Source: Candidatus Tanganyikabacteria bacterium (GTDB lineage Bacteria > Cyanobacteriota > Sericytochromatia > S15B-MN24 > VGJW01). From it: a stretch of 64,000 nt of DNA. The notes under the pieces are model-generated. The model saw nothing but the letters and a program-made list of their open reading frames with translations, was not told the DNA's origin and made no database searches. Numbering within the stretch: the stretch's first letter is position 1; every line of letters begins with the position of its first letter. The position numbers and the translations under genes are program-made. Shown piece after piece: positions 46,034 to 54,938 of this stretch. The stretch is from assembly GCA_016867265.1 (NCBI GenBank), contig VGJW01000012.1, positions 33,512 to 97,511 of the forward strand. The letters are read 5' to 3'.

Positions 46034-47011
46034 ATGCCAAAGCCCTTGATGTGTCCGGAATCTCTCCTGCAGACCGACTTGTCCGGTCGCGTCTATGTCG
46101 TCACGGGAGGCAACTCCGGTATCGGCCGGGTTACGGTCGCGCAGCTGGCACGGCAGGGGGCGCACGTCGTCCTCGCCTGTCGCCGGCCGGCAGAGGGTGA
46201 GCGGGTGCGTGCCGAACTGCTGGCCGAGGGCCAGAGGGGTTCCATCGAGGTCGCTGCACTGGACCTCGCCAGCCTCGAAAGTGTTCGCGACTTTGCCGCC
46301 GGGATTCGCGAGCGTCACGCCCAGGTCCATGGGCTCGTCAACAACGCCGGCGTCATGAATACGCCGATGGGGCGCACCCGGGAGGGTTTCGAGACCCAGT
46401 TCGGCACCAACCACCTCGGACATTTCCTGCTGACCGAGGAGTTGCTGCCGTGCATCCGTGCCGCTGCTCCGGCGCGCATCGTCAATGTCTCCAGTTGCTA
46501 CCACGACATGGCCCAAGGTCGGCCCGGCCGCATCGACTTCGAGGACCCGAACTTCGCGCGGCGTCCCTACGATGGCTGGGCGGCCTATGCCCAGTCCAAG
46601 CTGGCCAACCTGCTGCACGCCCGGCATCTGGCCCGGCGCCTTGAGGGCAGCGGCATCTCGGCCGTCAGCGTCCATCCCGGCTGGGTCCGCACGGCGCTCG
46701 TCAAGTCCTTTGCACCGGTCTGGTTCCAGGACGTGCTGTTCCGGCCGCTGCTGCGGCTGGTGGGGATGATCGAGCCATGGGAAGGAACGCAGGTCACGCT
46801 CTACGCCCTTCTGGCGGCCGAGGTCGAGGCCCATCCGGGCGCGTTCTTCAGTCAGCTCGGGATGTACCGGGATGCCCGCGCCAATGCCGGGGGCCTGCCG
46901 TTGCATTCGCCCAATCCCGAGGCCCATGACGACGCTGCCGCCGAGCGACTGGATGCGCTGAGCCGACAGTTGGTCGGGCTTGATGCCGTAGTGCCGACAC
47001 CCGCCACCTGA
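46034..47011 (+). CDS. Short-chain dehydrogenase/reductase (retinol dehydrogenase-like)
   Basis: 325 residues from the ATG at 46034. TGGNSGIGRVTVAQLA is the nucleotide-binding motif, LVNNAGVMNTP and FGTNHLGHFLLTEEL the structural motifs, VNVSSCYHDMA holds the catalytic Ser and YAQSKLANLLHA the catalytic Tyr and Lys. The arrangement is that of retinol dehydrogenase/WW-domain oxidoreductase-like SDRs, usually NADP dependent. The C-terminal region is longer than in minimal SDRs. Substrate unknown. It converges on the small membrane-protein gene. Confidence 0.94.
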   Translation: MPKPLMCPESLLQTDLSGRVYVVTGGNSGIGRVTVAQLARQGAHVVLACRRPAEGERVRAELLAEGQRGSIEVAALDLASLESVRDFAAGIRERHAQVHGLVNNAGVMNTPMGRTREGFETQFGTNHLGHFLLTEELLPCIRAAAPARIVNVSSCYHDMAQGRPGRIDFEDPNFARRPYDGWAAYAQSKLANLLHARHLARRLEGSGISAVSVHPGWVRTALVKSFAPVWFQDVLFRPLLRLVGMIEPWEGTQVTLYALLAAEVEAHPGAFFSQLGMYRDARANAGGLPLHSPNPEAHDDAAAERLDALSRQLVGLDAVVPTPAT

Positions 47012-47037
47012 GTGCGCAAGGTTGCGTGGGGCTGGAT

Positions 47038-47427
47038 TCAGCCCAGCAACGCCCATAGGCCCCACGTCAGTTGCGCCAGCCACAGCACGTGCACGACGGG
47101 AATCCCGGCGCCGAATGCAGGCCCTCGACCCCCGACGACCAGCGTGCCGTACATGAGGGCGTATACGCCCGTCGTGCCGGCGACGACTTCCTGCTGGATG
47201 GCTTCGGGCCACGAGGCTGCACGAACCATCAGGAAGCCCAGGCACAGGTTGCAAGCCCCGGCCCACGTCAGCCAGAGCCTGCCGAGCGGGGGGTGTTTCC
47301 AAGGATTCGCCAGAATGCGCGTCCAGACATGCAGCACGGCGTTGGCGATGGCCTGATGCAGCATGGCCAGCAGCACGACCGCGCCTAGCAGGTTGTACCA
47401 GCCGATGACATGCAGGAAGACCGTCAC
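47038..47427 (-). CDS. Small four-helix membrane protein
   Basis: 129 residues from a GTG one base after the stop of the NAD(P)-binding gene. Four hydrophobic segments: VIGWYNLLGAVVLLAML, LWLTWAGACNLCLGFLMV, GVYALMYGTLVVGG and HVLWLAQLTWGLWALLG. Family not recognised. Third gene of a leftward operon with the DoxX-like and NAD(P)-binding proteins, so a shared membrane redox role is conceivable. Confidence 0.7.
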   Translation of the reverse strand: MTVFLHVIGWYNLLGAVVLLAMLHQAIANAVLHVWTRILANPWKHPPLGRLWLTWAGACNLCLGFLMVRAASWPEAIQQEVVAGTTGVYALMYGTLVVGGRGPAFGAGIPVVHVLWLAQLTWGLWALLG

Positions 47428-47428
47428 G

Positions 47429-48097
47429 TCAGGATGCCCCGCTGATCTGGGGCGTGCGGCCCTGCCACGCGGATGACGGCCACTTCGGGACCTCGAGGGC
47501 GTCCAGCATCCACCGCGCGACATCGGCTCGGGAAATGGCGTCGCCCATCCCGAAGGCCTCGACCACGCGGACCATGGCGGAGGCGGGACCCTCGCGCAGA
47601 CGGGTCGGTCGTGGTGCCAGCCAATCAAGGCCGCTGGCCGCGTAGACCTCCTCCATCCGGGCCAGGTCCCGGTAGGCCGCCCCGATCATCGTGGCCGCAA
47701 GGAAAAACCGCACGAGGGCGTTGAGACCGCCTTGGCTATCCCCGACGCCTGCGGCACTCACGGCGATGATGCGCCGAGCGCCCCGGCGTTGCATCGCCGA
47801 TACGATATGGCTTGCCGTGCTGGAGGTCAGGTCGGCCGGCGAGAGGCTGCGTGACCAGGGATTGGCAGGGTTGCGGCGTTGCATGCCGATGCAGGACAGC
47901 ACGGCGTCGGCCCCTTGCATGGCCGCGTCGAGCACCTCCGGATCGTCGAGAGGGCCGCGGACGATGCGCCAGCCTTCGGGCTCCGGAGTGGACGACGTGG
48001 GTCGAAGCAGTACCGTGCCCGAGTGTCCGCGCGCGACGGCCTGGCTGGCCAGATGCCGTCCGACCCCACCTGTGGCGCCGAGCAACAGCAGGCGCAA
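47429..48097 (-). CDS. NAD(P)-binding protein, atypical SDR/NmrA type
   Basis: 222 residues from a TTG at 48097, with GAGG five bases upstream inside the end of the DoxX-like gene. LLLLGATGGVGRHLASQAVA is the GxxGxxG motif of atypical SDRs, followed by VRGPLDDPEVLDAAMQGADAV and IIAVSAAGVG. The C-terminal part has a typical ISRADVARWMLDAL ending. Such proteins often act as NADPH-dependent reductases or redox sensors. Substrate unknown. Confidence 0.88.
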   Translation of the reverse strand: MRLLLLGATGGVGRHLASQAVARGHSGTVLLRPTSSTPEPEGWRIVRGPLDDPEVLDAAMQGADAVLSCIGMQRRNPANPWSRSLSPADLTSSTASHIVSAMQRRGARRIIAVSAAGVGDSQGGLNALVRFFLAATMIGAAYRDLARMEEVYAASGLDWLAPRPTRLREGPASAMVRVVEAFGMGDAISRADVARWMLDALEVPKWPSSAWQGRTPQISGAS

Positions 48098-48104
48098 GGT
48101 GGCC

Positions 48105-48503
48105 TCAGGCTGCGGCCGGGGCGGGCACGCCTGACAGCTTGCGGTTCTCGGGACGCAGCCACCAACCGGCCAGGACGATGGCCACGATGACGACGGGGGC
48201 CACGGCCTTGGTGGGTGGGTCACCGGCCAGGACATGGCTGGCGACGGCACCCGACATGGCAAAGAAAACGCCAGCGTAGGCCCACTCCTTGAGGCGAGGC
48301 AGGCCGGGAGCCGCAATGGCTGCGGCGGCCAGTACCTTCCATGTGCCGAGGATGACGGGGAGGTACGCTGGGTAGCCCAAAGCCGCCAGTGCTTCGACCA
48401 CCTGGGGCGCGCGCGTCAGGTTGCTGAAGCCCGATCCCGCCAGCATCAGGCAGGCGGGGGCGGTGGTGATCCAGTAGAGGATGGTGCGGACCTTGGTGGA
48501 CAC
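48105..48503 (-). CDS. DoxX-like membrane protein
   Basis: 132 residues from a GTG with GGAAG seven bases upstream. Four membrane helices (YWITTAPACLMLAGSGF, LPVILGTWKVLAAAAIAAPG, EWAYAGVFFAMSGAVASHVL, AVAPVVIVAIVLAGWWLRP) with the LGYPAYLPVILGTWKVLAA pattern of DoxX-like proteins (PF13564 type). First gene of the operon with the NAD(P)-binding and small membrane proteins. The biochemical role of this family is poorly known. Confidence 0.88.
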   Translation of the reverse strand: MSTKVRTILYWITTAPACLMLAGSGFSNLTRAPQVVEALAALGYPAYLPVILGTWKVLAAAAIAAPGLPRLKEWAYAGVFFAMSGAVASHVLAGDPPTKAVAPVVIVAIVLAGWWLRPENRKLSGVPAPAAA

Positions 48504-48670
48504 TTCGGGACTTCCTTCTGGGTGAGTGTTGGACGCCGCGTTACCGTCGGGTCCTTTGCGCGAACGGAAGCCGGTTTGACGTGCTGATGGGCAGGTGGGG
48601 TGCTTCCAGCCGAACGCAGGCAGCAAAGCGTTCTGCTCTCACACTACATTGGCTTAGCCGAGTAGTAACC

Positions 48671-49735
48671 ATGTCCAGCCGTCTCTCTTTCCTTGCAAAC
48701 GGCATGGCCCGCGGCGCAGCCCTGGCCCTTCTGGCCATGACCTTGTCCGTCGTGGCCTGCGCCCCCGCCACCACGACCGCATCCTCGGCCACCCCGACTC
48801 CGGCACCCACGGCGACCGCAACGCCAACCCCGACGCCTGCACCTAAGCTTGCCCCGCCCAGCGCGTTGATCGCGTTCGATGCGGCGATGGGTGAGTTCGC
48901 AGAAGGCCTCACGTTGGACAATGAAGGTCAAAATGCCTACGTGGCAACTGCCGCGGGCAAGATCCTCAAAGTTTCGCTGGCGACGAAGACCAAGACCGAG
49001 TTCGGCACGCTGCCCGGGACCATCCCCTCGGATGGGACTGTCTATGTGCTGGGTCTGGCCTTTGACGCCGCCAAGAACCTCTATGTGGCCGTGACTACCT
49101 GCGGGCCCAAGTACCAGATCGGCATCTACAAGGTCGGCAGTGCAGGCGGAGAGGCGACCAAGCTCGCCTCGGTCGCTGGCTTTGTCAATGGCATCGCCGT
49201 GGGTTCCGATGACAATCTTTATGTCACCGAGTCTTCTGGTGGCAAGATTCTCAAGGTGACCGCTGCTGGTGTCGTGACAGACTGGGCGTCAGGCGCTGCC
49301 TTGGCAGGAGGGGATACGGCTTCCGTGTGCGCGACCGGGTTCGGTATCGGTGCCAACGGCATTGTTCTGACGGCAGACAATGCCTATGTGACGAACTCGG
49401 ACAAGGCCAGCCTCGTCAAGGTCATCTGCAACACGGACGGTTCAGCGGGTGCCGTCTCGGTCGTCCGGGCGTCGGATTGCGACACCTTCCGCGGGGCCGA
49501 TGGTCTTGCCGTGGGACCCGATGGCAGCCTCTACGTTGCCTCCAACGCTCAGGAAGCCGTACTGCGCTACAATCTGGCGGACAAGACGTTGACTACGGTC
49601 GCGAGCGGGTCGTTGTTTGCGTTCCCGTCCAGCCTCACCTACAACGGGACCGATGGGGCTCTTTATGTGGTCAACGCCGCATTCGGAGAGAAGAAGACGC
49701 CGGGCATCGTCAAGCTGCCCATCGTCGTCAAGTAG
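48671..49735 (+). CDS. Lipoprotein with SMP-30/NHL-like beta-propeller
   Basis: 354 residues from the ATG at 48671. A lipoprotein signal ends at LSVVAC (Cys near residue 30), followed by a Thr/Pro-rich linker (TPTPAPTATATPTPTPAP). The rest is a six-bladed type propeller with repeated VLGLAFDAAKNLYVA, VNGIAVGSDDNLYVTE and ADGLAVGPDGSLYVA strands. It should be anchored to the outer membrane. Relatives bind sugars, lactones or act as structural domains; no catalytic set is obvious. A strong terminator follows at 49751. Confidence 0.88.
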   Translation: MSSRLSFLANGMARGAALALLAMTLSVVACAPATTTASSATPTPAPTATATPTPTPAPKLAPPSALIAFDAAMGEFAEGLTLDNEGQNAYVATAAGKILKVSLATKTKTEFGTLPGTIPSDGTVYVLGLAFDAAKNLYVAVTTCGPKYQIGIYKVGSAGGEATKLASVAGFVNGIAVGSDDNLYVTESSGGKILKVTAAGVVTDWASGAALAGGDTASVCATGFGIGANGIVLTADNAYVTNSDKASLVKVICNTDGSAGAVSVVRASDCDTFRGADGLAVGPDGSLYVASNAQEAVLRYNLADKTLTTVASGSLFAFPSSLTYNGTDGALYVVNAAFGEKKTPGIVKLPIVVK

Positions 49736-49750
49736 CACTCGGCCAATGGG

Positions 49751-49782
49751 GGCGGGCATCCTCTCGAGGATGTCCGCCCTTC
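49751..49782 (+). terminator. Rho-independent-type terminator after the propeller lipoprotein gene
   Basis: GGCGGGCATCCTC (49751-49763) pairs with GAGGATGTCCGCC (49766-49778) with one G-U pair and a very small loop, followed by CTTCTT. It lies 16 bases after the stop and between convergent genes, so it may also work leftward for the gene at 49831. Confidence 0.65.
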
Positions 49783-49830
49783 TTGCGTCCGGCAAGGTGT
49801 TCCGGGGCGGATGCCGGAACGCGTGATGCG

Positions 49831-52542
49831 TCAGGGCGCAGGCGAGGCACTGGCCGTGAGGGCCTCTACCGGAATCCGCTTGATCTGGCGGTTGCCCATG
49901 TCGAGGAAGTAGAGGTCGCCATCCGGCCCGAAGACCGGGTCCCGGGCGCCGGCGACACCGTCATCTACCCCCGAGCCCGTGAAGAACCGGCCCGAGGGTC
50001 CGGTCAGGGCCTCGATCACGCCCGTTGTCCGGTGGCGTCGGACCAAATCCCCTTTCCAGCCCGTCAGGCCACCCTCGTTGATGCCCAGGCCCTCATAGAA
50101 CCAGCCCGTGGCATCGACGGCTTCGGGAAAGATGGCGTCTGCTGCCAACGCGGCCTGCACCTCGCCGTCGCGGATAGGCAGGACCTTGCGGGTACGAACG
50201 TAGTCGGGCGCACTGCCGATGGTGCTGTCCTCGAGATGAAGCGTGCCATCCTGATCGAAACCGACCCGGCTCAGCGCGAAGTAGGGAGCGGACGCACCCA
50301 TGACTTCCCGGGCCTTGCCGTTTCGGTCGATTGCGACGACGCGCTTCGGGCCCAGGAACTGGTACTCGGTGAGGTAGAGGTCACCGTCGGGACCCACGGC
50401 CATCGCCCAGATGCCCGTTGTGGTCTCGTAGCGTAAGGTCGCCTTGCCGTCCGCGGCCACCTCGTAGATGCGGTCCTTGGGGCCGTCGGAGCTGACGTAC
50501 CCGGCCACGTTGGCCCTTACGAAGATGCGTCCGTCCCGCGGATCGGTGACGACGGCAAGGGCTTGGTGATTGCTCGCTTCCTGTGACGTCGGGTCGAGCT
50601 TGCCCTGCGGCACCAGCGCGATCGCACTCTCGCCGGGACGCTGCAACACCAGGTCACTCCCGTCGACGATGACGAGACGACCATCCGGCAGCACCGAGAA
50701 ACTGCGCGGATCGCGTGCGCTGATTGCCGTTTCGCGGTCCGGTTGCCCTCCCACGCCGGCGATGACGGACCACCTGCCGTCCTGCAGACGCAGCACCTGT
50801 CGGTCCTGCGCGAGGACAAGCCGACCTGATCCGTCCAGCAGGAGGGGCGTCCAGCCAAGCAGGAACTGCCGTGGCAAGGGTTGCAAGGCCGATTGGGTGT
50901 CCGGGCGCTCCAAAACCCGGAAAGCTTCGAAGCCCTCGGTCAGGATCACCCGGCCGTCGGGCAGCAGGATCGGGCCCGGCAGGCGGTGAGGCTGTCCATC
51001 GAACCAGCGCTCCATGGTGCCGGTCCGGGGATCGATGTCGAGGACGCGGCTGGCCATGAACAACTCGGTCGCGAGCCGCACGCGGCCGTCCGGCAGCAAG
51101 GCCGCCTGCGTGATGGCCGGCGGAAAGCCGGAGAGACTCCAGTCCTGCGCCAAGGAAACCGCAGATAGCCGACGAGGGCTGCCGCCCGCTTCGAGTTCCC
51201 AGAAGGTGGCCATCTGGTCGATGGCCGTACTGATCAGCAGGAGGCGGTCGGTGTCGAGAGGCAAGGCTGCCTCAAGACCCTGAATGCCGTGCGGGATGGC
51301 TTGCAGGGTACCGCGCGGCGTCAGGCGCCAGAGCAACGGGATGTCCCCTGCCTTGCGATCCTCCTCGAGCAGGATCAAGCTGCCATCCGGACGTGCCGTC
51401 ATCTTGGCCACCATGCCGATGTCGGGAGTGTCATCCGCCGTCGCCGTGCCGACCCTGCCGACAAGCGCACGCAACGTGCCGTCGGGCTTCAGCCACCAGA
51501 TGCGCTTGTCGTCGGGGCAGTTCAGGTAGAGGCCGCCATCAGGTGCCTCGAGCAGGTCGCGAACCTCGGACAGGGCGACGCGGGTGGCCGGTTCACCATC
51601 TCCGAGGTTGGACAGGCCCGCCACGACAAGCAATTTGCGCAAGGTCTCGAAGCTTGTCTTGACGACCTCGTGCCGGGTCTGCAGCCGGTCGACCGCCAGC
51701 GCCACGGTACGGGAGTCCAGGCTGGTGCGCTCGGCCAGCAGGTCGGCGGCATCGGCCACGACGGCACGAGTACGTGCGACGGTATCGGCTTCGATGGCCG
51801 CGGGTACTCGGGCGAGAGCCGCCTCGGGATCGGGTTGGTCCGACACGTATTGCTCGAGGCAATAGCGTGCAACGAGCGTGGAGCCCAGATCGACATCGGC
51901 CTCGGTCGAGGAACTGCTGGCGAGGTCGGCTGCGACCAAGCGCCCGAATGCCACGTCTCCGCGGTCGCCCACCAGCAGTCGCGCAGGGCGACCCTCGGGC
52001 GGGCGGGGCAGGATGTAGCGGCCTGCTGCGTCCGTGCGTGTCACGAGGGTCACACCGGCAACATCCTGCAGCGTAACCCCCCGAGCATCCACCAAGGCGA
52101 CACGGACGTTGGCCAAGGGCTGCTGCGCAAGGGCGTTCGTGACGACTTCCCGAGTGGCGCGCGCGCGGGGCACCGAGGCAGCGTGGCGACCTGCCGCATC
52201 CGAGACCAATCCTCCTGCCGCGTTTCCGACAAGTCCGCCCGCGTTGTTGCCGACAAGGCCGCCGGCTGCGTTGGCGACGAGGGTGCCGCCGAGCACCCCG
52301 GCAAACGCAGGGGGGACCCGGACCTCGCCTCGAAGCAGGCGCTGCGGGACAGGCAAGGGCTGGGCCGGTAGCGCAGTCGGACTCGAGGATGCTGCCGCCG
52401 TTCCGGCAGGAAGCAACGCGCTGAAGACCGCACCGCGGGTCAGCGTCTGGCCACCCGTGGCTTGGCATCCTGCCACGGCCACGAAGGCGGCAAGCAGGCA
52501 GGCATGGAAGGGAGACTGCCGGCAATCCATCCCGGGCTTCAT
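49831..52542 (-). CDS. Large lipoprotein: Gly-rich octapeptide repeat, carboxypeptidase-regulatory-like and beta-propeller domains
   Basis: 903 residues if started at the ATG at 52542. The signal peptide has lipobox VAVAGC. Then come a Ser/Ala/Pro linker, four eight-residue repeats of the type GLVGNAAG (about residues 85-117), and a regulatory-like beta domain (LVTRTDAAGRYILPRPPEG, about 160-185). A helical stretch of about 100 residues follows, and a long propeller with YLNCPDDKRIWWLKPDG, MTARPDGSLILLEED, MAVGPDGDLYLTEYQ and a closing DPVFGPDGDLYFLDMGN. It is likely anchored in the outer membrane. Function unknown; the domain mix resembles surface or sensory lipoproteins. Confidence 0.82.
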   Translation of the reverse strand: MKPGMDCRQSPFHACLLAAFVAVAGCQATGGQTLTRGAVFSALLPAGTAAASSSPTALPAQPLPVPQRLLRGEVRVPPAFAGVLGGTLVANAAGGLVGNNAGGLVGNAAGGLVSDAAGRHAASVPRARATREVVTNALAQQPLANVRVALVDARGVTLQDVAGVTLVTRTDAAGRYILPRPPEGRPARLLVGDRGDVAFGRLVAADLASSSSTEADVDLGSTLVARYCLEQYVSDQPDPEAALARVPAAIEADTVARTRAVVADAADLLAERTSLDSRTVALAVDRLQTRHEVVKTSFETLRKLLVVAGLSNLGDGEPATRVALSEVRDLLEAPDGGLYLNCPDDKRIWWLKPDGTLRALVGRVGTATADDTPDIGMVAKMTARPDGSLILLEEDRKAGDIPLLWRLTPRGTLQAIPHGIQGLEAALPLDTDRLLLISTAIDQMATFWELEAGGSPRRLSAVSLAQDWSLSGFPPAITQAALLPDGRVRLATELFMASRVLDIDPRTGTMERWFDGQPHRLPGPILLPDGRVILTEGFEAFRVLERPDTQSALQPLPRQFLLGWTPLLLDGSGRLVLAQDRQVLRLQDGRWSVIAGVGGQPDRETAISARDPRSFSVLPDGRLVIVDGSDLVLQRPGESAIALVPQGKLDPTSQEASNHQALAVVTDPRDGRIFVRANVAGYVSSDGPKDRIYEVAADGKATLRYETTTGIWAMAVGPDGDLYLTEYQFLGPKRVVAIDRNGKAREVMGASAPYFALSRVGFDQDGTLHLEDSTIGSAPDYVRTRKVLPIRDGEVQAALAADAIFPEAVDATGWFYEGLGINEGGLTGWKGDLVRRHRTTGVIEALTGPSGRFFTGSGVDDGVAGARDPVFGPDGDLYFLDMGNRQIKRIPVEALTASASPAP
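52193..52292 (-). repeat. Tandem 24-bp repeats encoding GLVGNAAG octapeptides
   Basis: Four units, translated as TLVANAAG, GLVGNNAG, GLVGNAAG and GLVSDAAG, lie in the lipoprotein encoded at 49831-52542. They probably form a flexible or beta-rich stalk between the lipid anchor and the folded domains. In-frame expansion or contraction is likely. Confidence 0.7.
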
Positions 52543-52638
52543 ACCCTGTCGGGCGAGGGGGGTGCCTTTGGTCACGGAGGCGGGCTTTGTCCGGGTTGGC
52601 TCCTGCCGTCGTCGTCACGCGATATAGGATTTGCAGAC

Positions 52639-53697
52639 ATGAGCGATCTGCCCTACACCCCACCCGTCATCCCTTCCGGCTGGGTCGAGGTCCAGGCGAC
52701 GACCAACCTGACGGCTCCTGACAGTCCGGTGAACGGCTATCGGGTCGTGGGCGGTCGCACGGGCTTCAGCCTGGCCAATGTCGTGCTGGACCTGCCGTGG
52801 GATCGTGGTGCGGTGCGCGGGCGCCTGGCCCTGCAGACGGGCCTGACGCATTCCTCGTACTACTCGGCCGAACCCTCGTGGCGTGCCGAATTCGGCGTGG
52901 GACCCAGCGATGCCACCCTGTGGCGCCACCTGCTCGAGGCTTGGGCCGGCGGCTCCGTGGCACCCGATTGGGCCTTGGACGCGGGCTTGTTCCTGTCCCC
53001 CATCGGTCCGGAAAGCGTACCCGTCCGCAGCAACGACACCTAGTCGCGCTCGAACCTTTTCTACGCGTTGCCCTACTACCACACCGGCATGCGGGCGACC
53101 TGGGACGTGGCGCCCGGTCACGGGCTGGCCTTCTGGATGACCAACGGCTGGAATGCGGTCGTTGATGGTCCGCCGGGCTTGGCCCCGATGGCGCAGTGGA
53201 CGAGTCGGTTACGGGCCGGCCTCGATACGTCGCTGTTGTTGGCCTTGAGCCAGGAGCGCGGCCTGGATGCGCCTGAGGGACGACCGTGGCGGAGCCTGCT
53301 TGATGGTCACGTGACGTGGCGTCCCGACCGTTGGTGGAAGTGGATCGCCCACGCGAACGTCGGCAGCGAGGCAGGATCGGCGGGGTGGGTGCAATGGCAG
53401 GCGGCGGCCGTGACGACGGTGGCCTCGGTGAACGATCGCCTGGACTTTGCGGTTCGGCTCGATGGCTTCAGGGAGGAGCGACTAGGTATCGGAGGGCGCG
53501 TTCCCGGGGCCATCTTCTGGCCCGTGCCGTGGGTCCGCTCGCTGACGGCAACAGCCACGTGGAAACCTCACAGGGATTGGCAGTGGCGCCTCGAGGCCCG
53601 ACATGACGAGGCTGCCGATGCCCTCTTTCCGGGGTGTCGAGGCCAAGCGTCCCCCGTTCAGGACACGCTGACGGTGGGGATGGTGCAGGGGTTCTGA
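52639..53697 (+). pseudogene. Outer-membrane beta-barrel protein (BBP2-like), amber codon in frame, no signal peptide
   Basis: A single frame of about 350 codons is interrupted once by TAG at 53041-53043. Residues before it (LSPIGPESVPVRSNDT) and after it (SRSNLFYALPYYHTGMRATW) join smoothly. In related barrels this position lies just before the (Y/W)SRSLLF motif, so a Trp codon TGG changed to TAG is the simplest explanation. The strands are amphipathic and aromatic-rich, as in porin-like barrels. The N-terminus (MSDLPYTPPVIPSGW) has no signal peptide, so the 5' end may also be lost. Amber readthrough is an alternative. Confidence 0.75.
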
Positions 53698-53720
53698 CGG
53701 TCGGTGCCGAGGCAGCAGTG

Positions 53721-54101
53721 ATGACGGATCAGGCAGGGGCCACGAAGCCCCGTCGCACTTTCTCGACCGCGTTCTCGGCGGTCTATCCGCTCGACGTGGC
53801 CAAGGTCGAACGGAAGGGCCGCACCAAAGATGAGCAAGATACCGTGATTCGTTGGCTGACGAGTTTCGATGAGGCGCAGTTGGCGCATCATTTGGAAGCG
53901 GCCACGACATTCATTGAGTATCTCGGGCAGGCACGCCTGCAAGCAGAGGCAGGCGCCATCAAGGGCGTGGTCTGTGGTGTCCGGGTCAAGGAGGTTGCGA
54001 ACCCGTTGATGCGCCAGATCCAGATGCTGGACAAACCGGTCGACGAGCTGGCGAAGGGGCGGGCGATGGACAGGGTGCTCAGAGTGCGTGCCGACGGCTG
54101 A
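53721..54101 (+). CDS. DUF2200 family protein
   Basis: 126 residues from the ATG at 53721 (a GTG directly before it is possible). FSAVYPLDVAKVERKGRTKDE, VIRWLTSFDEAQL, GVVCGVRVKEVANPLMRQIQ and the closing DKPVDELAKGRAMDRVLR match the DUF2200 family along its whole length. No signal or membrane helix. The biochemical role of the family is not known to me. It follows the disrupted barrel gene by 23 bases. Confidence 0.9.
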   Translation: MTDQAGATKPRRTFSTAFSAVYPLDVAKVERKGRTKDEQDTVIRWLTSFDEAQLAHHLEAATTFIEYLGQARLQAEAGAIKGVVCGVRVKEVANPLMRQIQMLDKPVDELAKGRAMDRVLRVRADG

Positions 54102-54226
54102 GGGCCTAGGTTGTATTGCCTGCGTGGGCCGGGCCGGGCGATAGGTGGTCGGACTTGATGATGCAGGGAGGCGACCGGAGGGCATGATGCGAAGTAGCCT
54201 CTCGGTCCATGACAGGATTTCTGACC

Positions 54227-54901
54227 ATGAAACGATTCCAGCTTGTCCTTGCGGCATCATGCCTGGCCTTCTCGCAAATGGAACCGGCATACGCCGCCAA
54301 CGGGCCGGTTCTGGGTATTCGCAAGGACGAGGCCGTACTAAGCATCGGGTTGCTCGGCGCCAACTATGACCGGGATCTGGCCGACCAGTTGAGCGTCGGT
54401 GTCTACGCCAACACGAACGTTCTCACGAGCACCCTTGGCCTGCGCACGACGTGGACATGGATGAACCTCGGCAACGGGCCTGACATCGGCCTTCCGGCAC
54501 GTTCAACTTGATGAACACCGTCTTGGGTGGCGGCACCATGAACCTCGAGGTGATGCCGGTTGTGTCCTTGCCGCTCAGCAACAGTCTGACCCTTAGGCTT
54601 CGCGGGGGCTTGTCGCTGGTCTATGCGCCCGGCTATACCTTGACGGGTGGACCGGACGGCGACAAGGTCAGCCAAGCCAGGCTGGCGCCGTATCTGGGCC
54701 GTGCCGTTCGAGCCATTCTCGCTTTTCAGTCTGGTCGAGGTCGGCAACAAGCTGGGCAATCAAGACGAGCTGACGGTGGGTGGCATGAATCTCGTCGGCT
54801 GGCGTCGTCGCCTCCGATGGGTGCGTGAGCCGTCGGGACGACTGTTCGTGGGGGCCACCAGACGCGGCAATGTCGTTTATTCGGGAGCCTCGGCGTCATA
54901 A
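54227..54901 (+). pseudogene. Outer-membrane beta-barrel protein with two compensating frameshifts
   Basis: The ATG at 54227 starts a clean signal peptide (MKRFQLVLAASCLAFS...AYA) and short barrel strands (AVLSIGLLGANYDRDL, LSVGVYANTNVLTSTLGLR). Near 54490 the strand pattern moves to another frame (GTFNLMNTVLGGGTMNLEVM through GPDGDKVSQARLAPYLG). Near 54695 it returns to the first (AVPFEPFSLFSLVEVGNKLG, ELTVGGMNLVGW). The net shift is zero, so an intact protein of about 220 residues is easily imagined. It was probably a small outer-membrane barrel. Sequencing indels or real decay are both possible. Confidence 0.72.
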
Positions 54902-54938
54902 GCCATTTGGCTACCCCGTTGCAAAGAGGGCATAGACC

